Below, piece after piece: positions 23,596-31,805 of a stretch of 64,000 nucleotides of DNA. The DNA is from Thermohalobaculum sp039180675 (GTDB lineage Bacteria; Pseudomonadota; Alphaproteobacteria; Rhodobacterales; Rhodobacteraceae), in assembly GCA_039180675.1 (NCBI GenBank), contig JBCDDC010000008.1, forward strand, positions 62,001 to 126,000. The letters are read 5' to 3'. The notes under the pieces are model-generated. The model saw nothing but the letters and a program-made list of their open reading frames with translations. It did no database searches and was not told the DNA's origin. The first letter of the stretch is position 1. Each line of letters begins with the position of its first letter. A program made the translations under genes and the position numbers.

Positions 23596-25725
23596 ATGAC
23601 TGAGACACAGTTGCCTGGCGGGCCAGCCGACAAGACGGACCACCAAGGCACCCTCCAGGAACAGACGTCGCTCCTCGCCCGAGGGGCTTTCCTGTTTTGT
23701 GCTCTCTACAGTGCATGGCATCTCTACGTTCTCAACATCGCACCGCTGGAAACCTGGATGTTCCGCATCATCCACATCGCCGGGGCACTAATCCTCGGCT
23801 TTACGATGAGCGCCGCGCTGTCGATCAGACCCGTGCCCGACGGGAAGGTGCATCAGCTTTCTGTCTGGCTGGGCGGTGCGGCACTGGTGAGCGTATCCGT
23901 TGCCCTTGCCTCGGTGATAGCCGCTTATCTGACCCTCGAGCCCGGGGAACTCGCGCCTCCCGAGTGGACGCTGCAATATTTTGGCATCACGCTGGCTGGC
24001 GGGATCGGGATTGCAGTGCTCACAGGCTGGTTTTCCCCAGCACGGAGTGGGCAGATCCCACTTTCCGATGTGGCGCTGATTGTCGCGACACTCGCGAGCT
24101 GCAGCTTCATCCTTTTCAGCCTCGACACGCTGTCGCTGCGACTGCGGGCCGGGACACCATTTGCCGACCCGAACAATGGTTGGGCGGCGTTTGCCATTGT
24201 CGTGCTGATCGCCGAACTGACTCGGCGCGTCGCGGGGCTCGCGTTGGTTGTGATCGCCCTGGTGTTTATCGCCTATTCCTTCCTCGGCCCTTGGATGCCG
24301 GGCTTCCTGGAGCACAAGGGATATGACGCGAAGCGGTTCTTCACCTACATCTTCACCGACAACGGTGTACTGGGGCCGACCACGGCTGTCTCGTCGACCT
24401 ACATCATCCTTTTCATCGTCTTTGCGGCCTTCCTGCAAAGCTCGAAGGTTGGCGACTACTTCGTGAATTTCGCATTCGCGGCTGCCGGGCGCGCCCGCGG
24501 CGGGCCGGCCAAGGTGTCGGTCTTCGCCTCCGGCCTGATGGGCATGATCAACGGCACCTCGGCGGGCAACGTCGTCTCGACTGGGTCGCTCACCATCCCG
24601 CTAATGAAGAAGGTCGGCTACCGGCCCCAATCCGCGGGTGCGATCGAGGCGGCCGCCTCGACCGGTGGACAGATCATGCCACCCATCATGGGAGCCGGGG
24701 CCTTCATCATGGCCGAGATCACCGGTATCCCCTACACAGAACTGGTCATCGCGGCGCTGATCCCGGCGATCCTCTACTTCTCCTCGATCTTCTTCATGGT
24801 TGATTTCGAGGCGAGCAAGACCGGGATGCGTGGTATGCGGTCTGACGAGCTTCCCAGGCTCGCAGACCTGGCCCGCCAGGCCTATCTATTCCTGCCGATT
24901 GTAATGCTGATCGGCGCGCTCTTCGCCGGGTATTCGGTCATACGGGCCGGTACGATGGCGATCATGGCAGCCGCGGTGATCAGTTGGCTGACGCCCTACA
25001 GAATGGGCCCGAAGGAGGTCTACGAGGCACTGGGCAATGGCGGGCGGATGTCGATCCAGATCATCGTGGTCTGCGCCTGTGCGGGGCTGATCGTTGGCGT
25101 AATCTCGCTGACCGGGGTGGGGGCGCGTTTCTCGGGTCTTCTGTTTGACCTGGCAGAGCAGAGCACGCTGCTTGCGCTGATCTTTGCGATGCTGATCTCG
25201 GTGATCCTCGGCATGGGCATGCCGACGACCGCGGCCTATGCCGTCGCCGCTTCCGTCGTCGCCCCAGGCCTGATCGAGATCGGGATTGAGCCGCTTGTCG
25301 CGCATTTCTTCGTCTTCTACTTCGCAGTGGTCTCGGCGATAACGCCGCCGGTCGCCCTCGCCGCCTATGCCGGCGCGGCGATTGCTGGAGCGGAGCCGAT
25401 GAAGACTTCGGTGACCAGCTTCCGGGTCGGGCTTGCGGCCTTTGTCGTCCCGTTCATGTTCTTCTACAGCCCCGGGCTGTTGATGGAGGCCTCATGGCAC
25501 GAGGTTCTGCGCAACCTGCTGACGGCCTTGGTCGGAGTCTACATGCTGGCGGGGGCGGTTCAGGGCTGGTTCTTCGGAGCCGCAGGACCGCTTGTGCGGA
25601 TATGCTTGTTGATCGGGGCGATCAGCATGATTTCCGGCGACTGGCGGACCGATCTGTTGGGTGTCGCGATCGCGGGGGCCTTGTTCACCCTAAGCTGGCG
25701 TCAAGGGAAGCTGAAACCATCCTGA
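23596..25725 (+). CDS. TRAP transporter fused 4TM/12TM permease
   Basis: The 709-residue protein joins the small (DctQ-like) and large (DctM-like) membrane subunits of a TRAP transporter, the normal form for TAXI systems. Many hydrophobic segments are visible. The large-subunit core contains ASGLMGMINGTSAGNVVSTG, EAAASTGGQIMPPIMGAGAF and ILGMGMPTTAAYAVAASVVA, the usual ion- and substrate-site loops. It uses a Na+ or H+ gradient with the receptor encoded upstream. ATG 23596 follows GGAG by seven bases. Downstream it converges on a very small leftward gene 24 bases away. Confidence 0.93.
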   Translation: MTETQLPGGPADKTDHQGTLQEQTSLLARGAFLFCALYSAWHLYVLNIAPLETWMFRIIHIAGALILGFTMSAALSIRPVPDGKVHQLSVWLGGAALVSVSVALASVIAAYLTLEPGELAPPEWTLQYFGITLAGGIGIAVLTGWFSPARSGQIPLSDVALIVATLASCSFILFSLDTLSLRLRAGTPFADPNNGWAAFAIVVLIAELTRRVAGLALVVIALVFIAYSFLGPWMPGFLEHKGYDAKRFFTYIFTDNGVLGPTTAVSSTYIILFIVFAAFLQSSKVGDYFVNFAFAAAGRARGGPAKVSVFASGLMGMINGTSAGNVVSTGSLTIPLMKKVGYRPQSAGAIEAAASTGGQIMPPIMGAGAFIMAEITGIPYTELVIAALIPAILYFSSIFFMVDFEASKTGMRGMRSDELPRLADLARQAYLFLPIVMLIGALFAGYSVIRAGTMAIMAAAVISWLTPYRMGPKEVYEALGNGGRMSIQIIVVCACAGLIVGVISLTGVGARFSGLLFDLAEQSTLLALIFAMLISVILGMGMPTTAAYAVAASVVAPGLIEIGIEPLVAHFFVFYFAVVSAITPPVALAAYAGAAIAGAEPMKTSVTSFRVGLAAFVVPFMFFYSPGLLMEASWHEVLRNLLTALVGVYMLAGAVQGWFFGAAGPLVRICLLIGAISMISGDWRTDLLGVAIAGALFTLSWRQGKLKPS

Positions 25726-25749
25726 CGCCGCCAAGCTTATCGAGCGATC

Positions 25750-25878
25750 TCAGAAAAAAGCCGGGGCGGCGAAGCCCGCGAAGATCATCACGCACAAGCC
25801 GACCAGACCAAGCAAATCAGACAGCGCCTCCTTCGGCGCGGCGGTCACAAACAACTTGGCTTTGGCGATCTGTGTCAT
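25750..25878 (-). CDS. Small membrane peptide gene behind a LexA box
   Basis: Reading leftward from ATG 25878, a 42-codon frame ends at TGA 25750-25752. The peptide has a short basic, amphipathic N-terminus (MTQIAKAKLF) and one hydrophobic segment (about residues 22-42, LLGLVGLCVMIFAGFAAPAF), as expected for a single-span inner-membrane peptide. AGGAG lies six bases upstream of the start. A LexA-type box ends 29 bases upstream, inside a plausible promoter. TTGTTT and TGTATT, 17 bases apart on this strand, could be the -35 and -10. The last codons form a short GC hairpin and a T6 run that may act as terminator. I do not recognise a family. SOS-controlled single-span peptides in other bacteria block division (SidA in Caulobacter) or depolarise membranes (TisB), but no homology is claimed. 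Confidence 0.65.
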   Translation of the reverse strand: MTQIAKAKLFVTAAPKEALSDLLGLVGLCVMIFAGFAAPAFF

Positions 25879-25907
25879 CACGGGCTCCTATCTTCCGATG
25901 AGCCAAT

Positions 25908-25922
25908 GTTCACCACATGTTC
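25908..25922. promoter_or_regulatory. LexA (SOS) box GTTC-N7-GTTC
   Basis: GTTC-ACCACAT-GTTC is an exact match to the direct-repeat operator GTTC-N7-GTTC recognised by LexA in Rhodobacter, Caulobacter and other alphaproteobacteria. Read leftward it is GAAC-N7-GAAC, just downstream of a possible -10. A weaker relative, GAAC-N7-AAAC on the plus strand, begins at 25936. The box sits between the recG stop and the 42-codon gene, so that gene is its only evident target. Confidence 0.7.
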
Positions 25923-25968
25923 TAATACAAATCAAGAACATTTTAGAAACAATTGAGAACCATTTTAG

Positions 25969-28059
25969 CTAAGCTGCTGATATCAAACGCACAGAGGCGT
26001 CTCGCCCCATCAGATAGAGAAGCGTTTTCAGGGCCTTGCCCCGTGTGCCCGTCAGCGTCGGATCCTCGTGCAGAATCAGCCGCGTCTCAGTGCGCGCCCG
26101 TTCCATCAGCGCGCGGTCCCGCTCCAGATCGGCGATTCGGAAGCGCGGCGCGCCGGATTGCGCGGTCCCGATGAAATCCCCCGGGCCACGGATCCGCAGA
26201 TCCTCCTCGGCAATCCGGAAGCCGTCTTCCGTCTCGCGCATGATCTCGAGCCTTGCGCGCGCGGTCTCTCCAAGCGGCGGATCATAGAGCAGAACGCAGG
26301 AGGACCGCCCCGCCCCGCGCCCGACCCGACCGCGCAGCTGGTGAAGCTGCGAGAGGCCGAACGTGTCGGCCTGCTCGATCACCATGATCGTGGCCTCGGG
26401 CACGTCGACACCGACCTCGATGACCGTTGTGGCAACCAGCAGCTGCTTCTCCCCACGCTGGAAGGAAGACATTGCGGCATCCTTCTCCTCCGGCGGCATC
26501 TGGCCGTGCACCAGCGCGACCTTCGCATCGCCGAGGCGTGCACACAGGTCGCGATAACGATCCTCTGCGGCGATCTTCGGGACAACCTCGCTCTCCTCGA
26601 CCATCGGGCAGACCCAATAGGCCCGCGCGCCTTCGCCGAGGGCGGAGGCGAGCCTCGCGACGACTTCCTCATGCCGCTCCCGCGAGACGAGCCGGGTCTC
26701 AACCGGTTTGCGCCCGGGTGGCTTCTCGTCAAGCACCGAGAAATCGAGATCGCCATAGCCGGTCAGAGCCAGCGTGCGCGGAATCGGCGTTGCGGTCATC
26801 ACCAGAAGGTCCGCACCGGCGGGCGCCTTTCCAGCAAGTTCCATGCGCTGGCGGACGCCGAACCGGTGCTGCTCGTCTATGACGGCGAGCCTGAGATCGC
26901 CGAAATCCACGCCCTTCTGAAACAGCGCATGGGTGCCCATCACGATTTTGGCCGACCCATCCGCGATGGCGGCGAGCTTGCTACGCCGCTCCGCCCCGGT
27001 GTCCCGGCCCGTGAGCAGGACAAGCGGCACGCCGATCTGATCCGCGACACGCCCAAGCCCGGCCGCGTGCTGGCGCGCAAGGATTTCGGTCGGCGCCATC
27101 AGTGCGGCCTGCCCGCCTGCCTCTACGGCTGTCAGCATGGCCATCATGGCAACCCAGGTTTTCCCCGCTCCGACATCCCCTTGCAGCAGGCGAAGCATCC
27201 GGGTCTCCGCCTTCATATCGGCGACGATCTCTTCGAGCGCCCGGCCCTGCGCACCCGTGGGCGGGAAACCGAACGCATCGGCGGCCTTTCCGGTCAGCGA
27301 ACCGGTTCCCGCCGTCGCCCGGCCCGCGCCGCGGCGCATTTTTGCGCGCACCAGGCCGAGGGCGAGCTGATGCGAGAGCAATTCGTCATAGGCAAGCCGC
27401 GCCTTCGCGGGCGTGCCCGGCGCCAGTGCGCCGCGATCGGCTGGGTTATGCAGGCTGCGCAACGCGTCCGCCCAATCGGGCCAGCCGTACTCACGCAGCG
27501 TATCCGCCCTCTGCCATTCTGGCAGATCCGGCATCTTCGCCAGCGCGCCCTGCACGGCCTTGCGCATCCCCTTCTGCGTGAAGCCCTGTGTGAGAGGATA
27601 GATCGGCTCGAAGGAAGGGAGGTCCGCCGCCTCCGCTTCCGGAACTACGTAATCGGGATGAGGGATCTGCAGCCGGCCGTCGAAGATCTCCGCCTTGCCC
27701 GAGACGACCCGGGGCTCACCGACGGGCAGCAAGCGGCTGATCCAGTCAGGCTTTGCGTGGAAGAAGACCAGTTCGAACTGCCGCCCTCCCCCCTCGACGA
27801 TCACGCGATAGGGATGCCGTTCGGCCCGCCCGCGCCGGTGCTCGATCACCTGGACCCGGCAGGTGACGGTTTCACCGGCCTCCACCATCAGCAGATCGTC
27901 GCGCAGGCGGCGGTCGATCACGCCATGGGGCAGGAGAAAGAGCAGATCACCGACCTTCTCGACCTCCAGCCTGCCGAGCGCCTGCGCCGTCTTCGCACCG
28001 ATGCCCGGCAGTGTGGAGAGGTCCGCGAACAGGGGGAAGAGGATCTCGGGTCTTGCCAT
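25969..28059 (-). CDS. recG: ATP-dependent DNA helicase RecG
   Basis: RecG remodels stalled replication forks and branched recombination intermediates. The 696-residue product has the N-terminal wedge domain (LSTLPGIGAKTAQALGRL near residue 14), Walker A GDVGAGKT in the helicase core, the DEQH box AVIDEQHRFGVRQR, motif III VMTATPIPRTLAL and the C-terminal QLHQLRGRVGRG. Length is typical. It starts 31 bases after ligA ends and is probably co-transcribed with it. Beyond its stop lies the LexA box of the small peptide gene; no such box is seen in front of recG itself. Confidence 0.97.
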   Translation of the reverse strand: MARPEILFPLFADLSTLPGIGAKTAQALGRLEVEKVGDLLFLLPHGVIDRRLRDDLLMVEAGETVTCRVQVIEHRRGRAERHPYRVIVEGGGRQFELVFFHAKPDWISRLLPVGEPRVVSGKAEIFDGRLQIPHPDYVVPEAEAADLPSFEPIYPLTQGFTQKGMRKAVQGALAKMPDLPEWQRADTLREYGWPDWADALRSLHNPADRGALAPGTPAKARLAYDELLSHQLALGLVRAKMRRGAGRATAGTGSLTGKAADAFGFPPTGAQGRALEEIVADMKAETRMLRLLQGDVGAGKTWVAMMAMLTAVEAGGQAALMAPTEILARQHAAGLGRVADQIGVPLVLLTGRDTGAERRSKLAAIADGSAKIVMGTHALFQKGVDFGDLRLAVIDEQHRFGVRQRMELAGKAPAGADLLVMTATPIPRTLALTGYGDLDFSVLDEKPPGRKPVETRLVSRERHEEVVARLASALGEGARAYWVCPMVEESEVVPKIAAEDRYRDLCARLGDAKVALVHGQMPPEEKDAAMSSFQRGEKQLLVATTVIEVGVDVPEATIMVIEQADTFGLSQLHQLRGRVGRGAGRSSCVLLYDPPLGETARARLEIMRETEDGFRIAEEDLRIRGPGDFIGTAQSGAPRFRIADLERDRALMERARTETRLILHEDPTLTGTRGKALKTLLYLMGRDASVRLISAA

Positions 28060-28090
28060 GATCGCATGGTTGCGCGGCGACTGGCCCCGA

Positions 28091-30214
28091 TCAAGTGTCG
28101 ATCAGCGCAAGCCACTCTTCTTCGGTCAGCGTCTCGATACCAAGTTCATTTGCCTTCTTGAGCTTTGACCCGGCACCCGGCCCTGCAACGACAAGATCGG
28201 TCTTGGCTGAGACAGAGCCGGACACCTTTGCGCCCATCGCCTCCGCCCGTGCCTTCGCCTCAGCCCGGCTCATCTGTTCGAGCGTCCCGGTGAAAACCAC
28301 AGTCTTGCCCGCCACGGGACTGCCATCGGTCTTCGGCGTCTCCATCGTCTGCGGTGTCAGGTGTGAAAGCAGGCGATCGACGGCCGCCCGGTTCTGAGGC
28401 TCCGCGAAGAACGCGATGGCGGCGTGTGCCAGCACGCTTCCCACACCGTCGATCGAGAGCAGCCGTTCGCGCGCGGCCGGATCATCCGCAGCTTCGACCA
28501 TTCCCTCCTCGAAAGCCTCCCACGACCCGTAAACGCGGCCTAGAAGCCGCGCGGTGGTCTCCCCCACATGGCGGATGCCAAGCGCGAAGATCAGCCTGTC
28601 GAGCGCGACCGGGCGCCGCTCGCCGATCGCGGCCAGGAGGTTCGCGGCGGATTTCTCGCCCCAACCCTCCAGCTTCGAGAGCCGCTGCACCTCGCTACCC
28701 TCCGGTCCGAAGCGGTCTTCGAGGGCGAAGATATCGGCCGGTTCTTTGATCCATCCCAAGTCCCAGAAGGCCTCGACCTGCTTGCTCCCCAACCCCTCGA
28801 TGTCGAAGGCCTGGCGGGACACGAAGTGCTTCAGCCGCTCGACCGCCTGGGCCGGGCAGATCAGCTCTCCTGTGCAGCGCCGGACCGCCTCGCCAGCCAG
28901 CCGCACCGCCTGCGAGCCGCAGGACGGGCAGGTCTCGGGGAATGCATAGGCTGAACTTTCCTGCGGGCGCCGCGAGAGATCGACGTCTAGAACCTTTGGG
29001 ATCACGTCGCCGGCTCGGTACACCGTGACCGTATCCCCAACCCTGAGATCCCGGCCCTCGCGGATTGGCTGCCCGTCACCGCCGATCCCAGCAATATAGT
29101 CCTCATTGTGCAGGGTCGCATTCGAGACGACGACGCCACCGACCGTGACCGGCTTGAGGCGCGCGACGGGAGAGAGCGCCCCGGTTCGGCCAACCTGAAT
29201 ATCGATCGCCTCCAGCACCGTCACCGCCGTCTCAGCCGGGAATTTGTGCGCGACCGCCCAGCGTGGCGTGGTGGACCGGAAGCCAAGACGCCGCTGCCAG
29301 TCCAGCCGGTCGACCTTGTAGACCACTCCATCGATATCGTAGCCAAGCCCCGCCCGGCTCTCGCTGATCCGCCGGTAATGCTCGAGCAGCCCATCCAACG
29401 TGTCATGGATCTCGGTGAGCGGGTTGACCACGAGGCCCCAGGATCGAAAAGCGCTTAACACGCCGCCCTGCGTCTCCGCAGGCAGGGCGCTGGTGTCCCC
29501 CCAGGAGTAGGCAAAGAACTTCAAAGGGCGTTTCGCGGTGATCGACGGGTCGAGCTGGCGCAGGCTGCCCGCCGCCGCATTGCGCGGGTTGGCGAACGTC
29601 TTGCCGCCGTCAGCAGCCTGCTGTTCGTTCAGGGCCGCAAAATCCGCGTGGCTCATATAGACCTCTCCGCGGATCTCGAACACAGGCGGGACGTCGCCGG
29701 TCAGCTTTTGCGGCACATCCTCGATCGTGCGGGCGTTGGCGGTCACGTTCTCGCCCACGCTGCCGTCTCCGCGGGTTGCGGCCTCGACAAGCTCGCCGTC
29801 CTCATAGCGGAGCGCGAGTGAGAGACCATCGATCTTCGGCTCGGCCACGATATCGACCGTCTCCTCCCCCAGTTTGAGGAACCGTCTGATCCGGTCAATG
29901 AAATCGGCGACGTCGGTGTCGCTGAACGCATTGCCGAGGGAGAGCATAGGAACCTGGTGGCGGACCTTGCCAAAGCCTTCGGTAGGGGCAGCGCCAACCC
30001 GGCCAGTGGGGCTGTCGTCGAGTTTGAGATCGGGAAACGCGGCTTCCAGTGCGGCCAACCGGCGCTTCAGCGCATCGTATTCGCTGTCGGGAACCTCAGG
30101 GGCGTCTTCCTGAAAATATGCGTCGTTGAGGCGCGCGACCCGGGCGCTCAATTCGACGATCTCGCGCTTCGCCTCGTCACGGTCCAGTGCACCGATTTCA
30201 GGTGTGTCATCCAT
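28091..30214 (-). CDS. ligA: NAD-dependent DNA ligase LigA
   Basis: LigA seals nicks during replication and repair using NAD+. The 707-residue protein has the adenylation lysine Lys127 in AEPKIDGLSL, a four-cysteine zinc finger (CPSCG ... CTGELICPAQ), helix-hairpin-helix repeats and a C-terminal BRCT domain (about 630-707, GKTVVFTGTLEQMSRAEAK). Domain order and length are standard. It lies between a small exported protein gene and recG, all leftward. Confidence 0.97.
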   Translation of the reverse strand: MDDTPEIGALDRDEAKREIVELSARVARLNDAYFQEDAPEVPDSEYDALKRRLAALEAAFPDLKLDDSPTGRVGAAPTEGFGKVRHQVPMLSLGNAFSDTDVADFIDRIRRFLKLGEETVDIVAEPKIDGLSLALRYEDGELVEAATRGDGSVGENVTANARTIEDVPQKLTGDVPPVFEIRGEVYMSHADFAALNEQQAADGGKTFANPRNAAAGSLRQLDPSITAKRPLKFFAYSWGDTSALPAETQGGVLSAFRSWGLVVNPLTEIHDTLDGLLEHYRRISESRAGLGYDIDGVVYKVDRLDWQRRLGFRSTTPRWAVAHKFPAETAVTVLEAIDIQVGRTGALSPVARLKPVTVGGVVVSNATLHNEDYIAGIGGDGQPIREGRDLRVGDTVTVYRAGDVIPKVLDVDLSRRPQESSAYAFPETCPSCGSQAVRLAGEAVRRCTGELICPAQAVERLKHFVSRQAFDIEGLGSKQVEAFWDLGWIKEPADIFALEDRFGPEGSEVQRLSKLEGWGEKSAANLLAAIGERRPVALDRLIFALGIRHVGETTARLLGRVYGSWEAFEEGMVEAADDPAARERLLSIDGVGSVLAHAAIAFFAEPQNRAAVDRLLSHLTPQTMETPKTDGSPVAGKTVVFTGTLEQMSRAEAKARAEAMGAKVSGSVSAKTDLVVAGPGAGSKLKKANELGIETLTEEEWLALIDT

Positions 30215-30259
30215 GGCCCGGTGATCGGCCGGGCCGGGCCTCAGGTCAAGCCTGATGCG

Positions 30260-30538
30260 CTACTTGAACGCGTCGAATATCGAGTCCGGCTCAGGGTCGT
30301 TGATCACCGGCTGCACGGCGTTGCCGAGATCGTCGCCGCGAAAAAGCTTCATGATCGACGAAAACGGGTTTTCGTAGCCGCCAGCCCGGCGCGCCTGCGC
30401 GAATTCAGCCTTTAGCTTAAGGCGCTGTTCGGGCACAGCGTTGCTGCCGCCGCGCCGCATGGCGTCTGCCGGGTCCGGTGCGACCGCGACGAATGCGGTG
30501 GCCATCAGAAGTGTCGCAATCACGGTCTTGGCTGGCAT
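30260..30538 (-). CDS. Small exported protein of unknown function
   Basis: The 92-residue product begins MPAKTVIATLLMATAFVAVA and has a predicted signal peptide of about 25 residues ending near PADA, then a basic, Ala/Arg-rich stretch (RLKLKAEFAQARRAGG) and an acidic C-terminus. ATG 30538 was chosen because GGAGGA lies five bases upstream. A start five codons earlier overlaps that site. I do not recognise a family. It sits between prfB and ligA in the leftward series, and its 3' end is 45 bases from ligA. Confidence 0.6.
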   Translation of the reverse strand: MPAKTVIATLLMATAFVAVAPDPADAMRRGGSNAVPEQRLKLKAEFAQARRAGGYENPFSSIMKLFRGDDLGNAVQPVINDPEPDSIFDAFK

Positions 30539-30630
30539 GTCTTCCTCCAACATCAGTGAGCTTCATACCCATCAAGTGGAGATTTGGGGCCGCGAAACAA
30601 ATCGCGCTGCCTCAATGATCCGTGACCTCG

Positions 30631-31764
30631 CTAGAGGTCGTCGTCAGGATTGGACTCGGCGCGGGATTTGCCCGAGACGTCCTGAGCCAGAGCTGCGGCC
30701 ATGAAGGGATCGAGCTTGCCATCCAGCACACCCTGTGTATCCGACGTCTCGACCCCCGTCCGAAGATCTTTGACCATCTGATAGGGCTGCAGGACGTAAG
30801 AGCGGATCTGATGCCCCCAGCCGATGTCAGATTTCGCGTCATGGGCATCCTGAATCGCCTGGGTCCGCTTCTTCATCTCGAGATCGTACAGCCGCGATTT
30901 CAGAGCATTCATCGCGATCTCGCGGTTCTGATGTTGGGACTTTTCGGAGCTCGTCACCACGATATTGGTCGGAATATGGGTGATCCGCACAGCCGAGTCC
31001 GTCGTGTTCACGTGCTGACCGCCCGCACCGGAGGAGCGGTAGGTGTCGACCCTGAGATCCGCCGGATTGACCTCGATCTCGATTGAGTCGTCGATCACCG
31101 GATAGACCCAGACCGATGAAAACGACGTGTGGCGCCGCGCGGCACTGTCATAGGGCGAGATCCTGACAAGGCGGTGCACTCCGCTCTCGGTCTTCAGCCA
31201 GCCAAATGCGTTGTCGCCCTTGATCTGATAGGTCGCCGACTTGATCCCGGCCTCTTCCCCGGCGGTCTCGGATTGCAGATCGACCTTGTAGCCTCGCGCC
31301 TCGGCCCAGCGGATATACATGCGGGCGAGCATCGAGGCCCAGTCGCAACTCTCCGTCCCTCCGGCCCCGGAATGAACCTCAAGAAAAGCGTCGTTCCCGT
31401 CTGCCTCGCCGGAAAGCAGCGCTTCGATCTCCTTCTCTGCCGCCTTGTCGCGTATGTCGGCCAAGGCCTGTTCGGCCTCAGTGACGACTTCTTCGTCACC
31501 CTCCATCTCGCCAAGCTCGATGAGATCCTTATTGTCCTGTAGTGCCTGGGCGAGCGCCTGGTACCCTTCGATCCCATCCGCGAGTTTCTGGCGCTCGCGC
31601 ATCACCTTCTGGGCCTTGGCGGGATCGTTCCACAGATCAGGGTCCTCGGCGCGGGCGTTCATCTCCTCAAGCCGGTGCTCCGCCGTCTCCCAGCCCAAAC
31701 GCTGGCGCAGGAGTTCGAGAGATTTCTCGATCTCTGCAACGACGGATTCAGTCTCAGCCTTCAT
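30631..31764 (-). CDS. prfB: Peptide chain release factor 2 (RF2)
   Basis: RF2 ends translation at UGA and UAA codons. The 377-residue protein is encoded in one uninterrupted frame, so the autoregulatory +1 frameshift of Escherichia coli prfB is absent, as in many alphaproteobacteria. The catalytic GGQ motif is at 248-250. The stop-codon recognition tripeptide reads SPY (203-205) instead of SPF, a conservative change followed by the normal RRHTSFSSVWVYP. It lies 41 bases downstream of mrcA on the same strand. Confidence 0.97.
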   Translation of the reverse strand: MKAETESVVAEIEKSLELLRQRLGWETAEHRLEEMNARAEDPDLWNDPAKAQKVMRERQKLADGIEGYQALAQALQDNKDLIELGEMEGDEEVVTEAEQALADIRDKAAEKEIEALLSGEADGNDAFLEVHSGAGGTESCDWASMLARMYIRWAEARGYKVDLQSETAGEEAGIKSATYQIKGDNAFGWLKTESGVHRLVRISPYDSAARRHTSFSSVWVYPVIDDSIEIEVNPADLRVDTYRSSGAGGQHVNTTDSAVRITHIPTNIVVTSSEKSQHQNREIAMNALKSRLYDLEMKKRTQAIQDAHDAKSDIGWGHQIRSYVLQPYQMVKDLRTGVETSDTQGVLDGKLDPFMAAALAQDVSGKSRAESNPDDDL

Positions 31765-31805
31765 GGAACGTCCCCGAAAAGCGGCGATGGATCAGGTGAA
31801 GCGGG

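Noticed and set aside
26068..28161. A 697-codon open frame on the plus strand opposite recG
   Set aside because: It is a shadow of recG, whose motifs are all intact. Long antisense frames are expected in DNA this GC-rich, and the translation is rich in Arg, Ala, His and Leu without domains.
30631..31764. Programmed frameshift in prfB
   Set aside because: The gene reads in one frame from start to stop with no internal UGA.
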